A DNA stretch of 64,000 bases from Kiritimatiellota bacterium (GTDB lineage: Bacteria > Verrucomicrobiota > Kiritimatiellia > JAAZAB01): assembly GCA_026398415.1 (NCBI GenBank), contig JAPLSY010000085.1, forward strand, positions 146,319 through 210,318, in the 5' to 3' direction. Below the pieces are notes generated by a model, which did no database searches, was not told the origin of the DNA, and saw only the letters and a list, made by a program, of their open reading frames with translations. Made by a program: the position numbers and the translations under genes. Positions 52,200 through 60,372 of the stretch are shown here, one piece after another; the stretch's first letter is position 1; the number at the start of each line of letters is the position of its first letter.

Positions 52200-53291
52200 A
52201 TGACCAAATCGGGGAAACCCATTCTACGCGTAGGCATCGCGGGACAAGGTCGCAGCGGCTATAACATTCATGCGTTATGGTTAAAGCAGGCCGGACGGCA
52301 ATTCCAGATCGTGGCCGTGGCTGACCAATTGCCGGAGCGGCGGCGGGACGCGGAACGCGAATTTGGCGCCCGTGCCTATGCCGACTATTCCACAATGATC
52401 CGTAAAGGCGGCTTTGACCTTTTTGTGAATGCCCTGCCCACTCCTCTGCACGCCCCGGCCACGATCGCGGCGTTGAAAGCCGGTTTGCATGTCGTCAGTG
52501 AAAAACCGTTTGCCGGTACCGTCAAGGACGTTGACCGCATGGCGGCCGCCGCGCGGCGGTCCAAGCGCCTGTTGGCGCCTTTTCAGAACAACCGGCTTCA
52601 ACCGTTTTTCGATAAAATTCGGGAGATTGTTCAATCCGGGGTGTTGGGTGAACTCGTGCATATCCGCAGTACCTGGGGCGGTTTTGAGCGGCGTTGGGAT
52701 TGGCAGACCCTCAAACGCAACCTGGGCGGCATTCTGTTCAATACGGGGCCGCATGCCCTTGACCAGGCGCTCACGCTTATCGGCTGGGACAAAACCCCGC
52801 GGGTTTTTTGCCGGATGGCTTGTCACCATGAACTTGGCGGCGATGCCGATGATTTTTGCAGTCTGACCCTGCACGGTAAAAATGTGCCCACGGTGGATAT
52901 CCTGCTGACTTCCTGCCAGGCCTATGCCTCCCGCCATGTGTACACGATTGGCGGTACCCGCGGCACGCTGGTTGCCAATGCCGATGAGGTCATCTGGAAA
53001 TATTTTGACGCCGCCCAAGCGCCCAGGCAGAAATTTTGGAAAAAATGGTCGGTCAATCGCGCGTATCCGCACGAGAATCTGCCTTGGGTTGAAAAGCAGT
53101 GGAATCTGGCCAGTGCTAAAAAGACGTTTTTTACGGGCTACACACTGCGTTCATACCAAATCGGCACCAAATGTTTCTACGACAATATCTATAATGTGCT
53201 GGTCAACGGCGCCAACCTGCTCATCACCGTCCCGCAAGTTCGCAAGCAGATTGCCCTGATCGAAGCCTGCCGGCGGCAGAACGGGTACTGA
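52200..53291 (+). CDS. Gfo/Idh/MocA-family oxidoreductase
   Basis: NAD(P)-dependent dehydrogenase of 363 aa, usually acting on sugars, inositols or sugar acids. The Rossmann motif LRVGIAGQGRSGYNIHA is at the N-terminus, ALPTPLHA and VVSEKPFAGT (with the catalytic lysine of the EKP motif) follow, and NTGPHALDQALTLIG carries the conserved histidine. The start at 52200 has AAGGAAG ten bases upstream and fits the promoter. It diverges from the URO-D operon and precedes the LarA-like gene by 10 bp. Confidence 0.88.
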   Translation: MTKSGKPILRVGIAGQGRSGYNIHALWLKQAGRQFQIVAVADQLPERRRDAEREFGARAYADYSTMIRKGGFDLFVNALPTPLHAPATIAALKAGLHVVSEKPFAGTVKDVDRMAAAARRSKRLLAPFQNNRLQPFFDKIREIVQSGVLGELVHIRSTWGGFERRWDWQTLKRNLGGILFNTGPHALDQALTLIGWDKTPRVFCRMACHHELGGDADDFCSLTLHGKNVPTVDILLTSCQAYASRHVYTIGGTRGTLVANADEVIWKYFDAAQAPRQKFWKKWSVNRAYPHENLPWVEKQWNLASAKKTFFTGYTLRSYQIGTKCFYDNIYNVLVNGANLLITVPQVRKQIALIEACRRQNGY

Positions 53292-53301
53292 AGCGCATTC
53301 C

Positions 53302-54582
53302 ATGCAAATCACGCTCAATTACGGCAAAACCGGATTGCCTTTGAATTTGCCGGATGACTGGGCGATCACGGTCATCCGTAAAAAACCGATGCCTGTTTTG
53401 CCGGACCCGCCGCTGGCCGTGCGCCAGGCGCTGGACGCGCCCGTGGCCGCGCGGCCGCTCAGCGTGGAAGCACGCGGTTATCGCTCGGCGTGTATCGCGA
53501 TCTGTGACATTACCCGTCCCGTACCCAATGCTCTGCTCCTGCCGCCGCTGACGGCAACGCTGATCCAAGCCGGTATTCCGCCTGATCGAATTACGATCCT
53601 AGTGGCCACCGGCCTGCACCGGTCCAACGAAGGCGAGGAATTACGCGAACTGGTCGGGGACGATTCCGTGCTGAAAACCGTGCGGGTAGTCAATCACGAT
53701 GCCCGGTGCGACGAGGATCATGTTGAGCTGGGAACCACGACGCAGGGCGTTCCCGTCAAAATTGACCGGCGTTTTCTGGAGGCCGACCTGCGGATCGTGA
53801 CCGGCCTGGTCGAGCCGCATTTCATGGCCGGCTACTCGGGCGGTCGCAAAGTCATTGCGCCAGGCATTGCCCACCGCGACACCATTACCCGTCTGCACAG
53901 CGCCCGCCTGCTGGAGCACCCGTGTGCCGCCAATTGTGTGCTTATCGGCAATCCGGTGCACGAGGCGCAACTGGAAATTGCGACCATGGTCGGCCGCGTG
54001 TTGGCGGTAAATGTCGTGATTGATGAACAGCGGCGGCTCTCGTTTGTCAACTTCGGTGAGATGATCCAAAGCCATGCGGCGGCCGTGACCTATATGCGGG
54101 GTTACGCTGAAATTCCGGTTGCCCGGCGATTCCAGACGGTGATCACGAGTTCAGCCGGCTATCCGCTGGACAAGACCTATTACCAGACCGTAAAAGGCAT
54201 GGTTGGCGCCCTGAATATTCTGGCGCCGGGCGGATGCTTGTTTATCGCCTCCGAATGTTCGGAGGGAATGGGTTCGCCCGAATTCGTGGCGTCCCAGAAG
54301 CGGCTGGTGGCCGGTACCCCGGGTCAGTTTTTAACTGCGCTGCGGGCCAAGCCGGCCGCGGCGATTGACGAATGGGAAACCGAGATGCAGATCAAGGCGA
54401 TGAAAGTCGGGACGATTCATCTTTACACCACCGGCCTTTCGCCGGCGGATCTGGCACTGACGGGCGTCATGCCGGTAGCTTCCCTGGCGGAGGCCATCCG
54501 CCGTCAGGTAGTCGCATGCGGGGACCGCCGCGTGGCGGTCATTCCGGAAGGTCCGTATGTGATTCCGGTGCCTGGAACGTAG
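53302..54582 (+). CDS. LarA-family nickel-pincer racemase/epimerase
   Basis: A 426-aa LarA homologue. The Lactobacillus LarA catalytic and cofactor residues are all conserved at almost the same numbers: Asp69 and Arg72 (ICDITRPVPN), His106 (VATGLHRSNE), His173 (VEPHFMAGYSGGRK), Lys183 that would carry the nickel-pincer nucleotide, and His199. The family includes lactate racemase and related hydroxyacid or sugar epimerases, so the substrate is not fixed. larB, larC and larE for cofactor synthesis are not in the window. It follows the Gfo/Idh gene by 10 bp; its TAG lies in a 7-bp repeat. Confidence 0.88.
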   Translation: MQITLNYGKTGLPLNLPDDWAITVIRKKPMPVLPDPPLAVRQALDAPVAARPLSVEARGYRSACIAICDITRPVPNALLLPPLTATLIQAGIPPDRITILVATGLHRSNEGEELRELVGDDSVLKTVRVVNHDARCDEDHVELGTTTQGVPVKIDRRFLEADLRIVTGLVEPHFMAGYSGGRKVIAPGIAHRDTITRLHSARLLEHPCAANCVLIGNPVHEAQLEIATMVGRVLAVNVVIDEQRRLSFVNFGEMIQSHAAAVTYMRGYAEIPVARRFQTVITSSAGYPLDKTYYQTVKGMVGALNILAPGGCLFIASECSEGMGSPEFVASQKRLVAGTPGQFLTALRAKPAAAIDEWETEMQIKAMKVGTIHLYTTGLSPADLALTGVMPVASLAEAIRRQVVACGDRRVAVIPEGPYVIPVPGT

Positions 54583-54599
54583 AGCGTAAAGCGTCGAGC
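54579..54599. repeat. 7-bp tandem repeat at the larA-like stop
   Basis: GTAGAGC, GTAAAGC, GTCGAGC; the stop codon is part of the first unit, as at bioA (37610). Confidence 0.7.
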
Positions 54600-54673
54600 G
54601 TTGCATTCGATCTGCAATAATCCCTGGTCTCACGCGTGTGCGAATTTGTTGCAGGGCGAAAAATTTATTCAGG

Positions 54674-55519
54674 TTAAAACTGGTACGAGATGCCGAAGGA
54701 GAGCACGGGATAGATCCGGAAGATGTCGGCATCGTCCTGGATATCCGCTTCTTCCATGCCCAAATCTTGCTGGAATGTCGGATCGCCTGCCTTGGTGCCG
54801 TTGGCCGAAAGAGCGATGCTCGGCGAACCCTGCCACATGATGCCGATATCGAAAACAAAGCCCCAGGTCTTGTCGGCATCCAGCACGGCGTTGCCGTAGC
54901 CCAGCCCAATGTAAGGCGCCCAATTGTTGAAGCGCACGGATCCGCTCAACTCGCCGATTTCCTCGGGCGTATATTCATTGTCGCCGATTTTCGTGATTTT
55001 ATTGGGCGTGCCGTCCAAGTCGGCCATGTTGCGGTTATAGACAACGCCGCCCGATATGCGAAATTCGTTCTCGAACGGATGCCAATCCGCCAGCAGGGGG
55101 ACGGATGCCAGCTTGACATCGAAATCAAATTCCACGTCGCGCACGGAGCCGCCATGTCGAACCCGGAAATAATAACCGCCCGCCCGCAGGTTCAGCCACT
55201 CCACGATCCCTATGGTGGCCTCCAGTCCCGGGCCGAGGGTGCCGATTTTAGCCGCCAGTCCGATGTAGGGCGGATCATCGGTGATTATGTATTCATCGGG
55301 TTTGGTGCGCTCCGGCACCGCCGTGCCCGTTGGTACTGCTGTGCCCGTTGGTACTGCTGTGCCCATTGGCACTGCTGTGTCCATTGGCACCGTGAGTTCC
55401 GGGTTAGCCGGAACAGCGGCCGAAGCGCCGGGTACGGTCCGGACATTCGCGGGCGCGGCGGCCGTGGCAATCATACCCGAAATCAGCAGTGTGACGGCAC
55501 ATAACATTTTTTGCTTCAT
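54674..55519 (-). CDS. outer-membrane beta-barrel protein with repeat-coded leader region
   Basis: A 281-aa exported protein. Residues 1-22 are a signal peptide (KMLCAVTLLISGMIATAAA). A low-complexity segment of four near-identical six-residue units follows (MDTAVP, MGTAVP, TGTAVP, TGTAVP), encoded by 18-bp repeats. From about 85 on there are alternating amphipathic strands with many Gly and aromatic residues and a final aromatic residue (YPVLSFGISYQF), typical of a barrel inserted by Bam. No family name is certain. It is divergent from the LysM lipoprotein gene. Confidence 0.75.
   Translation of the reverse strand: MKQKMLCAVTLLISGMIATAAAPANVRTVPGASAAVPANPELTVPMDTAVPMGTAVPTGTAVPTGTAVPERTKPDEYIITDDPPYIGLAAKIGTLGPGLEATIGIVEWLNLRAGGYYFRVRHGGSVRDVEFDFDVKLASVPLLADWHPFENEFRISGGVVYNRNMADLDGTPNKITKIGDNEYTPEEIGELSGSVRFNNWAPYIGLGYGNAVLDADKTWGFVFDIGIMWQGSPSIALSANGTKAGDPTFQQDLGMEEADIQDDADIFRIYPVLSFGISYQF
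55314..55385. repeat. four 18-bp units in the beta-barrel gene
   Basis: On the plus strand the units begin GGCACCG or GGTACTG and contain GTGCCC. On the coding (minus) strand they give TAVP-type hexapeptides. Same unit length as the murC-murB arrays but a different consensus. Confidence 0.75.
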
Positions 55520-55664
55520 GAATCATTTCCTTATGCGATGCATCGGACATGGCGGCGGTTGTTTCGGAAAAGCGGGATATTGAAGAGCCAGGCTCTATGA
55601 TGCAAGGCAAAAAAGCACATATATTTTGGTTGTGCCCGTTGCGGCAAAATGCTGCGAAAAAACA

Positions 55665-55693
55665 TTGCGTTGGCCGTCGATTTCCGCTATATA
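55665..55693 (+). promoter_or_regulatory. promoter upstream of the LysM lipoprotein
   Basis: TTGCGT (55665-55670), 17-bp spacer, TATATA (55688-55693). A short palindrome ATAAGT-5-ACTTAT follows about 10 bp downstream. The rest of the 256-bp divergent gap shows no gene. Confidence 0.4.
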
Positions 55694-55775
55694 GTATTAA
55701 TAAGTAAATAACTTATGGCTTCGCTGGATTGCAGGCGTTTATAAACGGGCTGAGCGCAGAGGAGTGTTGGTAGCG

Positions 55776-56654
55776 ATGGTTTTAAAGGTTAATGCATGGG
55801 TCATGGCGGCGGCGTTGGCGATGAGTTTGCTGGCGGGTTGCACCTCGCAGGTGCAGGAGCAGGACGCGCTGGAATTCAATTATCCGGCCATTCGCAAGGC
55901 GCGCGCCAAACTGCGCGAAGGCGACAAGCAGTCCGCCTTGGCACTCCTTAACCGGGCGATCGATGAAAAGCCCAGACTGGCCCAAGCCCATTTGGAAGTG
56001 GCTCAACTGTATGACGATTACGACCATAATTACGTGCGCGCCATTTATCACTACGAGCGTTATCTGGAGTTGCGGCCGCAGACCGAAAAAAGAGAGATGA
56101 TCGAGGGCTTTATTCGCAAGGCCAAGCTAGCCTACGCCGCTTCCGTGGCCGAGCAGGTCCCCGGTCTGGACAAGAAAGTGCAGGCGCTCCAGGATGATAA
56201 CGAGCGGCTCAAACGGGATTTGCGGCAAGTCCGCGAAAATTTAGCCAGGCGCATTGCCGCGCCGGCGTCGCGCTCCGCCGTCCCGATCACGCCGCTCGGG
56301 CGAGTGTCGGGACGCAGTGGTGAGCCGGCGTCGCAGGCCCTGAGGGCCGATGGCCAGCCGGTCTCCGAATCGGCGATTGCCGAACCGGCGATTGCCGGAC
56401 CGGCAACCGGATCGGTGGTTGCCGACTCAGCCGTGGCCCCGGCGGTAGCGGCGGATGCCCAGCCGACATCAGCGTCGGCGAGCAAGCCGGCCGGCACACA
56501 TTACCTGGTCCAGCGCGGCGATACACTCTCGGTCGTGGCCGCGCGGGTGTATCACAATCCGCGCAAGTGGAAATTGATTTACAACGCCAATCGGGATACA
56601 TTGGGCGGCTCGCAAAAACTGAAGACCGGCCAGGTGCTGATCATACCGAAATAG
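55776..56654 (+). CDS. LysM-domain lipoprotein with TPR-like and coiled-coil regions
   Basis: A 292-aa envelope lipoprotein. The signal ends in LLAGC (lipobox). TPR-like helices follow (GDKQSALALLNRAIDEKP, NYVRAIYHYERYLELRP), then a short coiled coil (LDKKVQALQDDNERLKRDL), an Ala/Pro-rich linker with 15-bp repeats (56370-56414), and a C-terminal LysM domain (HYLVQRGDTLSVVAARVYHNPRKWKLIYNAN) that would bind peptidoglycan. GAGGAG precedes the ATG at 56776 minus 1,000 (55776), and a GTG at 55764 is too close to it. It opens a set of envelope genes. Confidence 0.87.
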   Translation: MVLKVNAWVMAAALAMSLLAGCTSQVQEQDALEFNYPAIRKARAKLREGDKQSALALLNRAIDEKPRLAQAHLEVAQLYDDYDHNYVRAIYHYERYLELRPQTEKREMIEGFIRKAKLAYAASVAEQVPGLDKKVQALQDDNERLKRDLRQVRENLARRIAAPASRSAVPITPLGRVSGRSGEPASQALRADGQPVSESAIAEPAIAGPATGSVVADSAVAPAVAADAQPTSASASKPAGTHYLVQRGDTLSVVAARVYHNPRKWKLIYNANRDTLGGSQKLKTGQVLIIPK

Positions 56655-56660
56655 GATAGA

Positions 56661-56745
56661 GGCTGAAGACTATAGGCTGTAGGCTGAAGCGTACAGAAGA
56701 GAACGAAGAACTGATAACTGATCACTAATGACTGATTACTAATTA
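56661..56745. repeat. two 7-bp repeat arrays after the LysM gene
   Basis: GGCTGAA, GACTATA, GGCTGTA, GGCTGAA (56661-56688) and CTGATAA, CTGATCA, CTAATGA, CTGATTA, CTAATTA (56711-56745). Both are strictly 7-bp periodic but with unrelated consensus sequences. Confidence 0.8.
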
Positions 56746-56775
56746 TTAGTTTAAAATAACACAGAGGAGGGCGCT

Positions 56776-57507
56776 ATGAGCAATACGGATTTTATTGATG
56801 ACGATTTGATCCAGCGACGCGACACGGTTAAGGAAGTTAACATGGGGCCGGCGCATAAGGGTTCCGCCGCCAGCGACCTGCCGCGTTCGGAACCGGTGCC
56901 CACCGCGGACTTGAACCTGACACCGCTGACCAGGCGCAATGAGGAAATCAACAGCCAGGTGGCTACCAAGCTGGATGAGTTGGAACGATTGCGCACGAAG
57001 CAGGAAGCTCTGGAGCGGGAAAAGAACTCCCTGGAAAATTTGCGCAATAACCAGGAAAAGTACGAGTCCGGCAAACGCGAGATGATCGATCATCTGGAAA
57101 AAAGCCTCATTGCGCTGGAGCGCGAGGAAATCGGCCTGAATCAGCGGCTGGAACTGCTGGCCGAGACGGAGCGGCGCTTCAAGGAAATGTTGAGTGATAT
57201 GCGTGGATTTAACGAGGATCAGTGGGCGACCGATACCGAGGGCCTGCGCGAGGAACTGAGCAAGGCGCTTGTGATTATTGACAATACGCGCAAGGAATAT
57301 AACAAAGCCTATGCCCGGATCGAGGCCATGCGCGAGAGCCACAATATCGGTGTGATTGCCAAGCCGGCTATGCAGGATGAGGTCGCCGGACTGGGCCGTT
57401 ATCCGTGCGGATTCGGTGACTGGGTAAAAATGGGTCTGGCCTTCAGTCTGCCCCTGGTTATTGTGCTCATTGTCTTGATCGGTGTGCTGATCGCCAAGAT
57501 GTATTGA
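56776..57507 (+). CDS. coiled-coil membrane protein of unknown function
   Basis: A 243-aa protein with a long central coiled coil (about 50-165; ELERLRTKQEALEREKNSL, heptad-rich) and one transmembrane helix near the C-terminus (about 218-240, FSLPLVIVLIVLIGVLIAK). The N-terminal part would be cytoplasmic and tail-anchored. GGAGGG precedes the ATG. I recognise no family. The gene belongs with the downstream membrane protein and CsgG/PEGA gene on the same strand. Confidence 0.7.
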   Translation: MSNTDFIDDDLIQRRDTVKEVNMGPAHKGSAASDLPRSEPVPTADLNLTPLTRRNEEINSQVATKLDELERLRTKQEALEREKNSLENLRNNQEKYESGKREMIDHLEKSLIALEREEIGLNQRLELLAETERRFKEMLSDMRGFNEDQWATDTEGLREELSKALVIIDNTRKEYNKAYARIEAMRESHNIGVIAKPAMQDEVAGLGRYPCGFGDWVKMGLAFSLPLVIVLIVLIGVLIAKMY

Positions 57508-57520
57508 AAAGATGTTTTTT

Positions 57521-57637
57521 AACCACGGATATCACGGATGACACTGATAAAGGCAAAAAAGATGCATGCATATGCTTTCAGGGCGTTCGATTTTTTTGTG
57601 AATCAGAAGTATCCGTGCCATCTGTGTAATCCGTGGT
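57521..57637. repeat. long inverted repeat with CCACGGAT arms
   Basis: A left arm of about 28 bases (57522-57549, starting ACCACGGAT) and a right arm (57610-57637, ending ATCCGTGGT) are complementary at 23 positions, separated by about 60 bp. It fills the gap between two coiled-coil genes and looks like a MITE or REP-type element. Confidence 0.65.
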
Positions 57638-57666
57638 GACTAGATACCTATTGCAAAAGGTTTGCC

Positions 57667-58146
57667 ATGCTGTTCGGAAAGAAAAAAGCCAACGTTATTG
57701 ACCGGCGCATCAAGGAGCTCCAGAAAGAAATGGAGCGCGTCCAAGGCGAAATGAAGACCGCCTCGCAGCCGGGAGTGGCGCAATCTTCCATGTCCGCGCC
57801 GCGTATTTCCGCGGCGGCGGGACCGGTGTTTGGGCCGAAGCCGCCGCTGGGTCAGGCGGAAAACGATTTGTTTGCCCACGCGGCGCAGCAATCGGAGGTC
57901 GGCGGCGCCGCGGTGACGGGGCGTCCGTTCGCGGGCGATAGCGGCTACCCCTCGCTCTTTGATCAGCCGGACACCAATCCGCAGACCGTCCGCAAAAAAT
58001 TCGCCAATTATTTTATGGCGGGCCACTTTCAGAATTTGCGGCCCTTGCGCCAGGAAAGCCGGATTCTGAGAAACAAGGCCATTGTGATGGTGATCCTGGT
58101 GCTGGCGCTCATCTTCTGGCTGGTGTATTGGTTGCAAACGCATTGA
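57667..58146 (+). CDS. small tail-anchored membrane protein
   Basis: A 159-aa protein with an N-terminal basic, helical segment that may form a coiled coil (DRRIKELQKEMERVQGEMK), a disordered middle and one C-terminal transmembrane helix (about 137-156, AIVMVILVLALIFWLVYWL). The topology matches the preceding coiled-coil protein, and the two may interact. No recognised family or motif. Confidence 0.65.
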   Translation: MLFGKKKANVIDRRIKELQKEMERVQGEMKTASQPGVAQSSMSAPRISAAAGPVFGPKPPLGQAENDLFAHAAQQSEVGGAAVTGRPFAGDSGYPSLFDQPDTNPQTVRKKFANYFMAGHFQNLRPLRQESRILRNKAIVMVILVLALIFWLVYWLQTH

Positions 58147-58182
58147 TTGACCGTACGGTTAAACAAATGAGGAGTCCCGAGA

Positions 58183-59148
58183 ATGAAAACCGGAATGCTG
58201 TTCGGTTGTGTGGCGATGGTGGCCGTGGCGGCGTCGCTGGCCATGGGCGCGGAACCGATGCGCGTGGCCTTGCTGGACTTTGACAACCAGGCCAGTGTGT
58301 CCGCGGATGCGGCCGTGGTGGGCGGCGTGACGCCCAAAACCCTGGCCGACAAGGGCGTTTTTGTGTTGGGCGCCGTGCTGGCGAATGATCCGGCTTACGT
58401 GCTCATTGATCGCCGGGATTTTATTGCCCAGATCCAGTCGCTCTCCTTGACCGATAACGATAAGAAGACTTCGGTCAAGCCGTCTTTCCTGCGCGCGGCC
58501 CAGGCGGTGAATGCGGACGCGGTCCTGCGCGGAAACCTGATGAGCTATTCACCCGGCAAGGAAGTGGTCAACCAGGGCGGATTAAAGACCGAATTTCAAA
58601 CCCTGACCCTGCGCGTGGCCCTGCAGGCGCTGGATACCAGCGACGGCACGGTGATCGCCATGACGGAAGGCGTTGCTAACCGGAGTTTTCGGCAATCGGA
58701 TGTGCATCAGACGGTGGTGGGCGAGGATGAGCTTGTACAATTGTTGCAGACGGCGCTGACCAAGGCCGTGCCGGTCATGAACGAAAAACTGCAGGCGCGC
58801 CTGGCCCAGCAGAACAGCCGGCCGAAAATCAAGCTCTCGGTCAAAGCCGGCGCGGCGGACCCGGCCATGGTGGAAATTGACGGCATGTTAATCGGCACGA
58901 CGCCCCTAGCTAATTTCCAGGTGTATGCCGGCGACCACGTGATTACGATCGGCAAAGCCGGCTACCAGGATATCAGCAAGCAGATCCTGCTCAAGACCGA
59001 TACGGCCATCGAGGTCCCGCTCTTCCGCACCAAGCTGAGCGCCGAGGAAATGAAAGACGTGCTAGATAAAGCGCGCGTCAACGTCATTGCCGGCACCGGT
59101 GGCGTCGAACCGGCCTGGATCATCAATACGATTGATTCGGGGAAATAA
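58183..59148 (+). CDS. CsgG-like exported protein with a PEGA domain
   Basis: A 321-aa protein with a signal peptide ending near AMGAEP. The next 200 residues resemble the CsgG/LpoB/TolB-N-like fold (MRVALLDFDNQASV, YVLIDRRDFIAQIQSL, ADAVLRGNLMSY). A PEGA domain follows (KLSVKAGAADPAMVEIDGMLIGTTPLANF...GDHVITIGKAGYQDI), a beta-sandwich found on bacterial surfaces. There is no lipobox. GAGGAG precedes the ATG. The convergent genes encode a COG3014-like lipoprotein and LpoB, which belong to the same functional group. Confidence 0.78.
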   Translation: MKTGMLFGCVAMVAVAASLAMGAEPMRVALLDFDNQASVSADAAVVGGVTPKTLADKGVFVLGAVLANDPAYVLIDRRDFIAQIQSLSLTDNDKKTSVKPSFLRAAQAVNADAVLRGNLMSYSPGKEVVNQGGLKTEFQTLTLRVALQALDTSDGTVIAMTEGVANRSFRQSDVHQTVVGEDELVQLLQTALTKAVPVMNEKLQARLAQQNSRPKIKLSVKAGAADPAMVEIDGMLIGTTPLANFQVYAGDHVITIGKAGYQDISKQILLKTDTAIEVPLFRTKLSAEEMKDVLDKARVNVIAGTGGVEPAWIINTIDSGK

Positions 59149-59171
59149 TTGCAAAACTTGCGTTTTGCAAT
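59148..59171. terminator. hairpin between convergent envelope genes
   Basis: Arms of 10 bases (ATTGCAAAAC and GTTTTGCAAT) around a 4-base loop, beginning at the last base of the CsgG/PEGA stop. There is no clear T tract, but the position between convergent genes suits termination on both strands. Confidence 0.55.
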
Positions 59172-59183
59172 GGGCTCAGGATG

Positions 59184-60371
59184 TCAGTGCCCCACGTCCC
59201 GGCAGAATGAGATGAAAGTATGACCGCGGCGGGTGATGGGGGCGGTGATGACTTTATTGCCCAGCGGGGCGCCGGTGGCGCTCTTGAAGACCACGGTGTA
59301 ACTCTTCAGGTCGGCAGGGCAGGGGACGCGGGCTACTTCCAACCACAGGGGCAAAGTTTCCCAACAGCGGGTATCAGGCGCTTCCATGGCGAATAACGCC
59401 AGCCAGACCAGCGCGCCCAAGGTGTCATTTTGTTGCTTCACGGCCTCGGAGATCGCGACTTTCGTGGCGATCCGCGTAGCATCTTTTGCCAATTGTATGG
59501 CGGCCAGCCGGCGTTGACTGGCGCCCATCAGGGCGGCGGTATTGGCAAACGGATAACTGCGTCCCAGATATTCGTCGTCGCAATAGATTTCCGCATAAGG
59601 CGGAAGCTGGGAATAAAAATCCCCGTAGATCTCACCCACCGGCATACGACCCAGGGTAATGAAACAAACCAGTTCCGCCGGTTCGGTTTGCAACGCGGCC
59701 TTGAAAATGGACATCGTGGCATTGACAACGTTAGTCGTTGGCATGATATGGCCCGAAAGCGGGTCAATCATGACGTTGCTTATCAACAGCCGCTCGGCAG
59801 AGCTATACTGGATGGCGGCATTGCCCTCGTCGTTGATCAATTCCAGGCAGAACCCGGCCATGTAGCGGCCGTAAGCGATATCCGGGAATCCGTCCAGGGC
59901 CTCCAGCTTCTTTATAATGTTGCGGGCGCAGATGGCGGCGTAATCCCAGTTTGAATCCGCAAGATAATCCTTGGCCAGGAACGCATACATCAGCGTGCGC
60001 TCGAACGGCATGCCGCGGAAGGAAAGCGTGCGGTCATTCACGATCAGGCTGGACGCGCCCTGGAACACGCTATAGGTATCCAACTTGGCGTCCAGGTCCC
60101 CCGCCCGTCGCCAGTCCAGCGCGCTGGACTCGTATTCGCCGAGATTCTGGCGGATCATGCCGCGCTCCATCAGGTACAGGATCTCGTCCTTGTTGTCCTG
60201 GGGGATGGCGGCCAGATTAGTGTTGGCCTGCTCGAACCTCCCCGCATAGAAATTAGCGCACGCCGTTTGGAGTGGCGGGGAGGCACAGCCGGCCAGGAAT
60301 CCGGTCAGGCACACCGCCAGCACCGCCCCGCATCGGAAGAACGGGGGCATTCCCGGAAACGCCTGATGCAT
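59184..60371 (-). CDS. TPR-like outer-envelope lipoprotein (COG3014-like)
   Basis: A 395-aa lipoprotein: VLAVCLTGFLAGC gives a lipobox. The early part matches the COG3014-type pattern (CANFYAGRFEQANTNLAAI, DEILYLMERGMIRQNLGEYESSALDWRRAGDL), suggesting helical repeats. Later sequence (CFITLGRMPVGEIYGDFYSQLPPYAEIYCDDEYLG) is a beta-rich domain. This family commonly sits next to LpoB, and here the start overlaps the LpoB stop region by two bases of spacing. The ATG at 60371 is chosen; a TTG at 60383 lies inside LpoB. Function unknown, likely in peptidoglycan-synthase control. Confidence 0.78.
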   Translation of the reverse strand: MHQAFPGMPPFFRCGAVLAVCLTGFLAGCASPPLQTACANFYAGRFEQANTNLAAIPQDNKDEILYLMERGMIRQNLGEYESSALDWRRAGDLDAKLDTYSVFQGASSLIVNDRTLSFRGMPFERTLMYAFLAKDYLADSNWDYAAICARNIIKKLEALDGFPDIAYGRYMAGFCLELINDEGNAAIQYSSAERLLISNVMIDPLSGHIMPTTNVVNATMSIFKAALQTEPAELVCFITLGRMPVGEIYGDFYSQLPPYAEIYCDDEYLGRSYPFANTAALMGASQRRLAAIQLAKDATRIATKVAISEAVKQQNDTLGALVWLALFAMEAPDTRCWETLPLWLEVARVPCPADLKSYTVVFKSATGAPLGNKVITAPITRRGHTFISFCRDVGH

Positions 60372-60372
60372 G

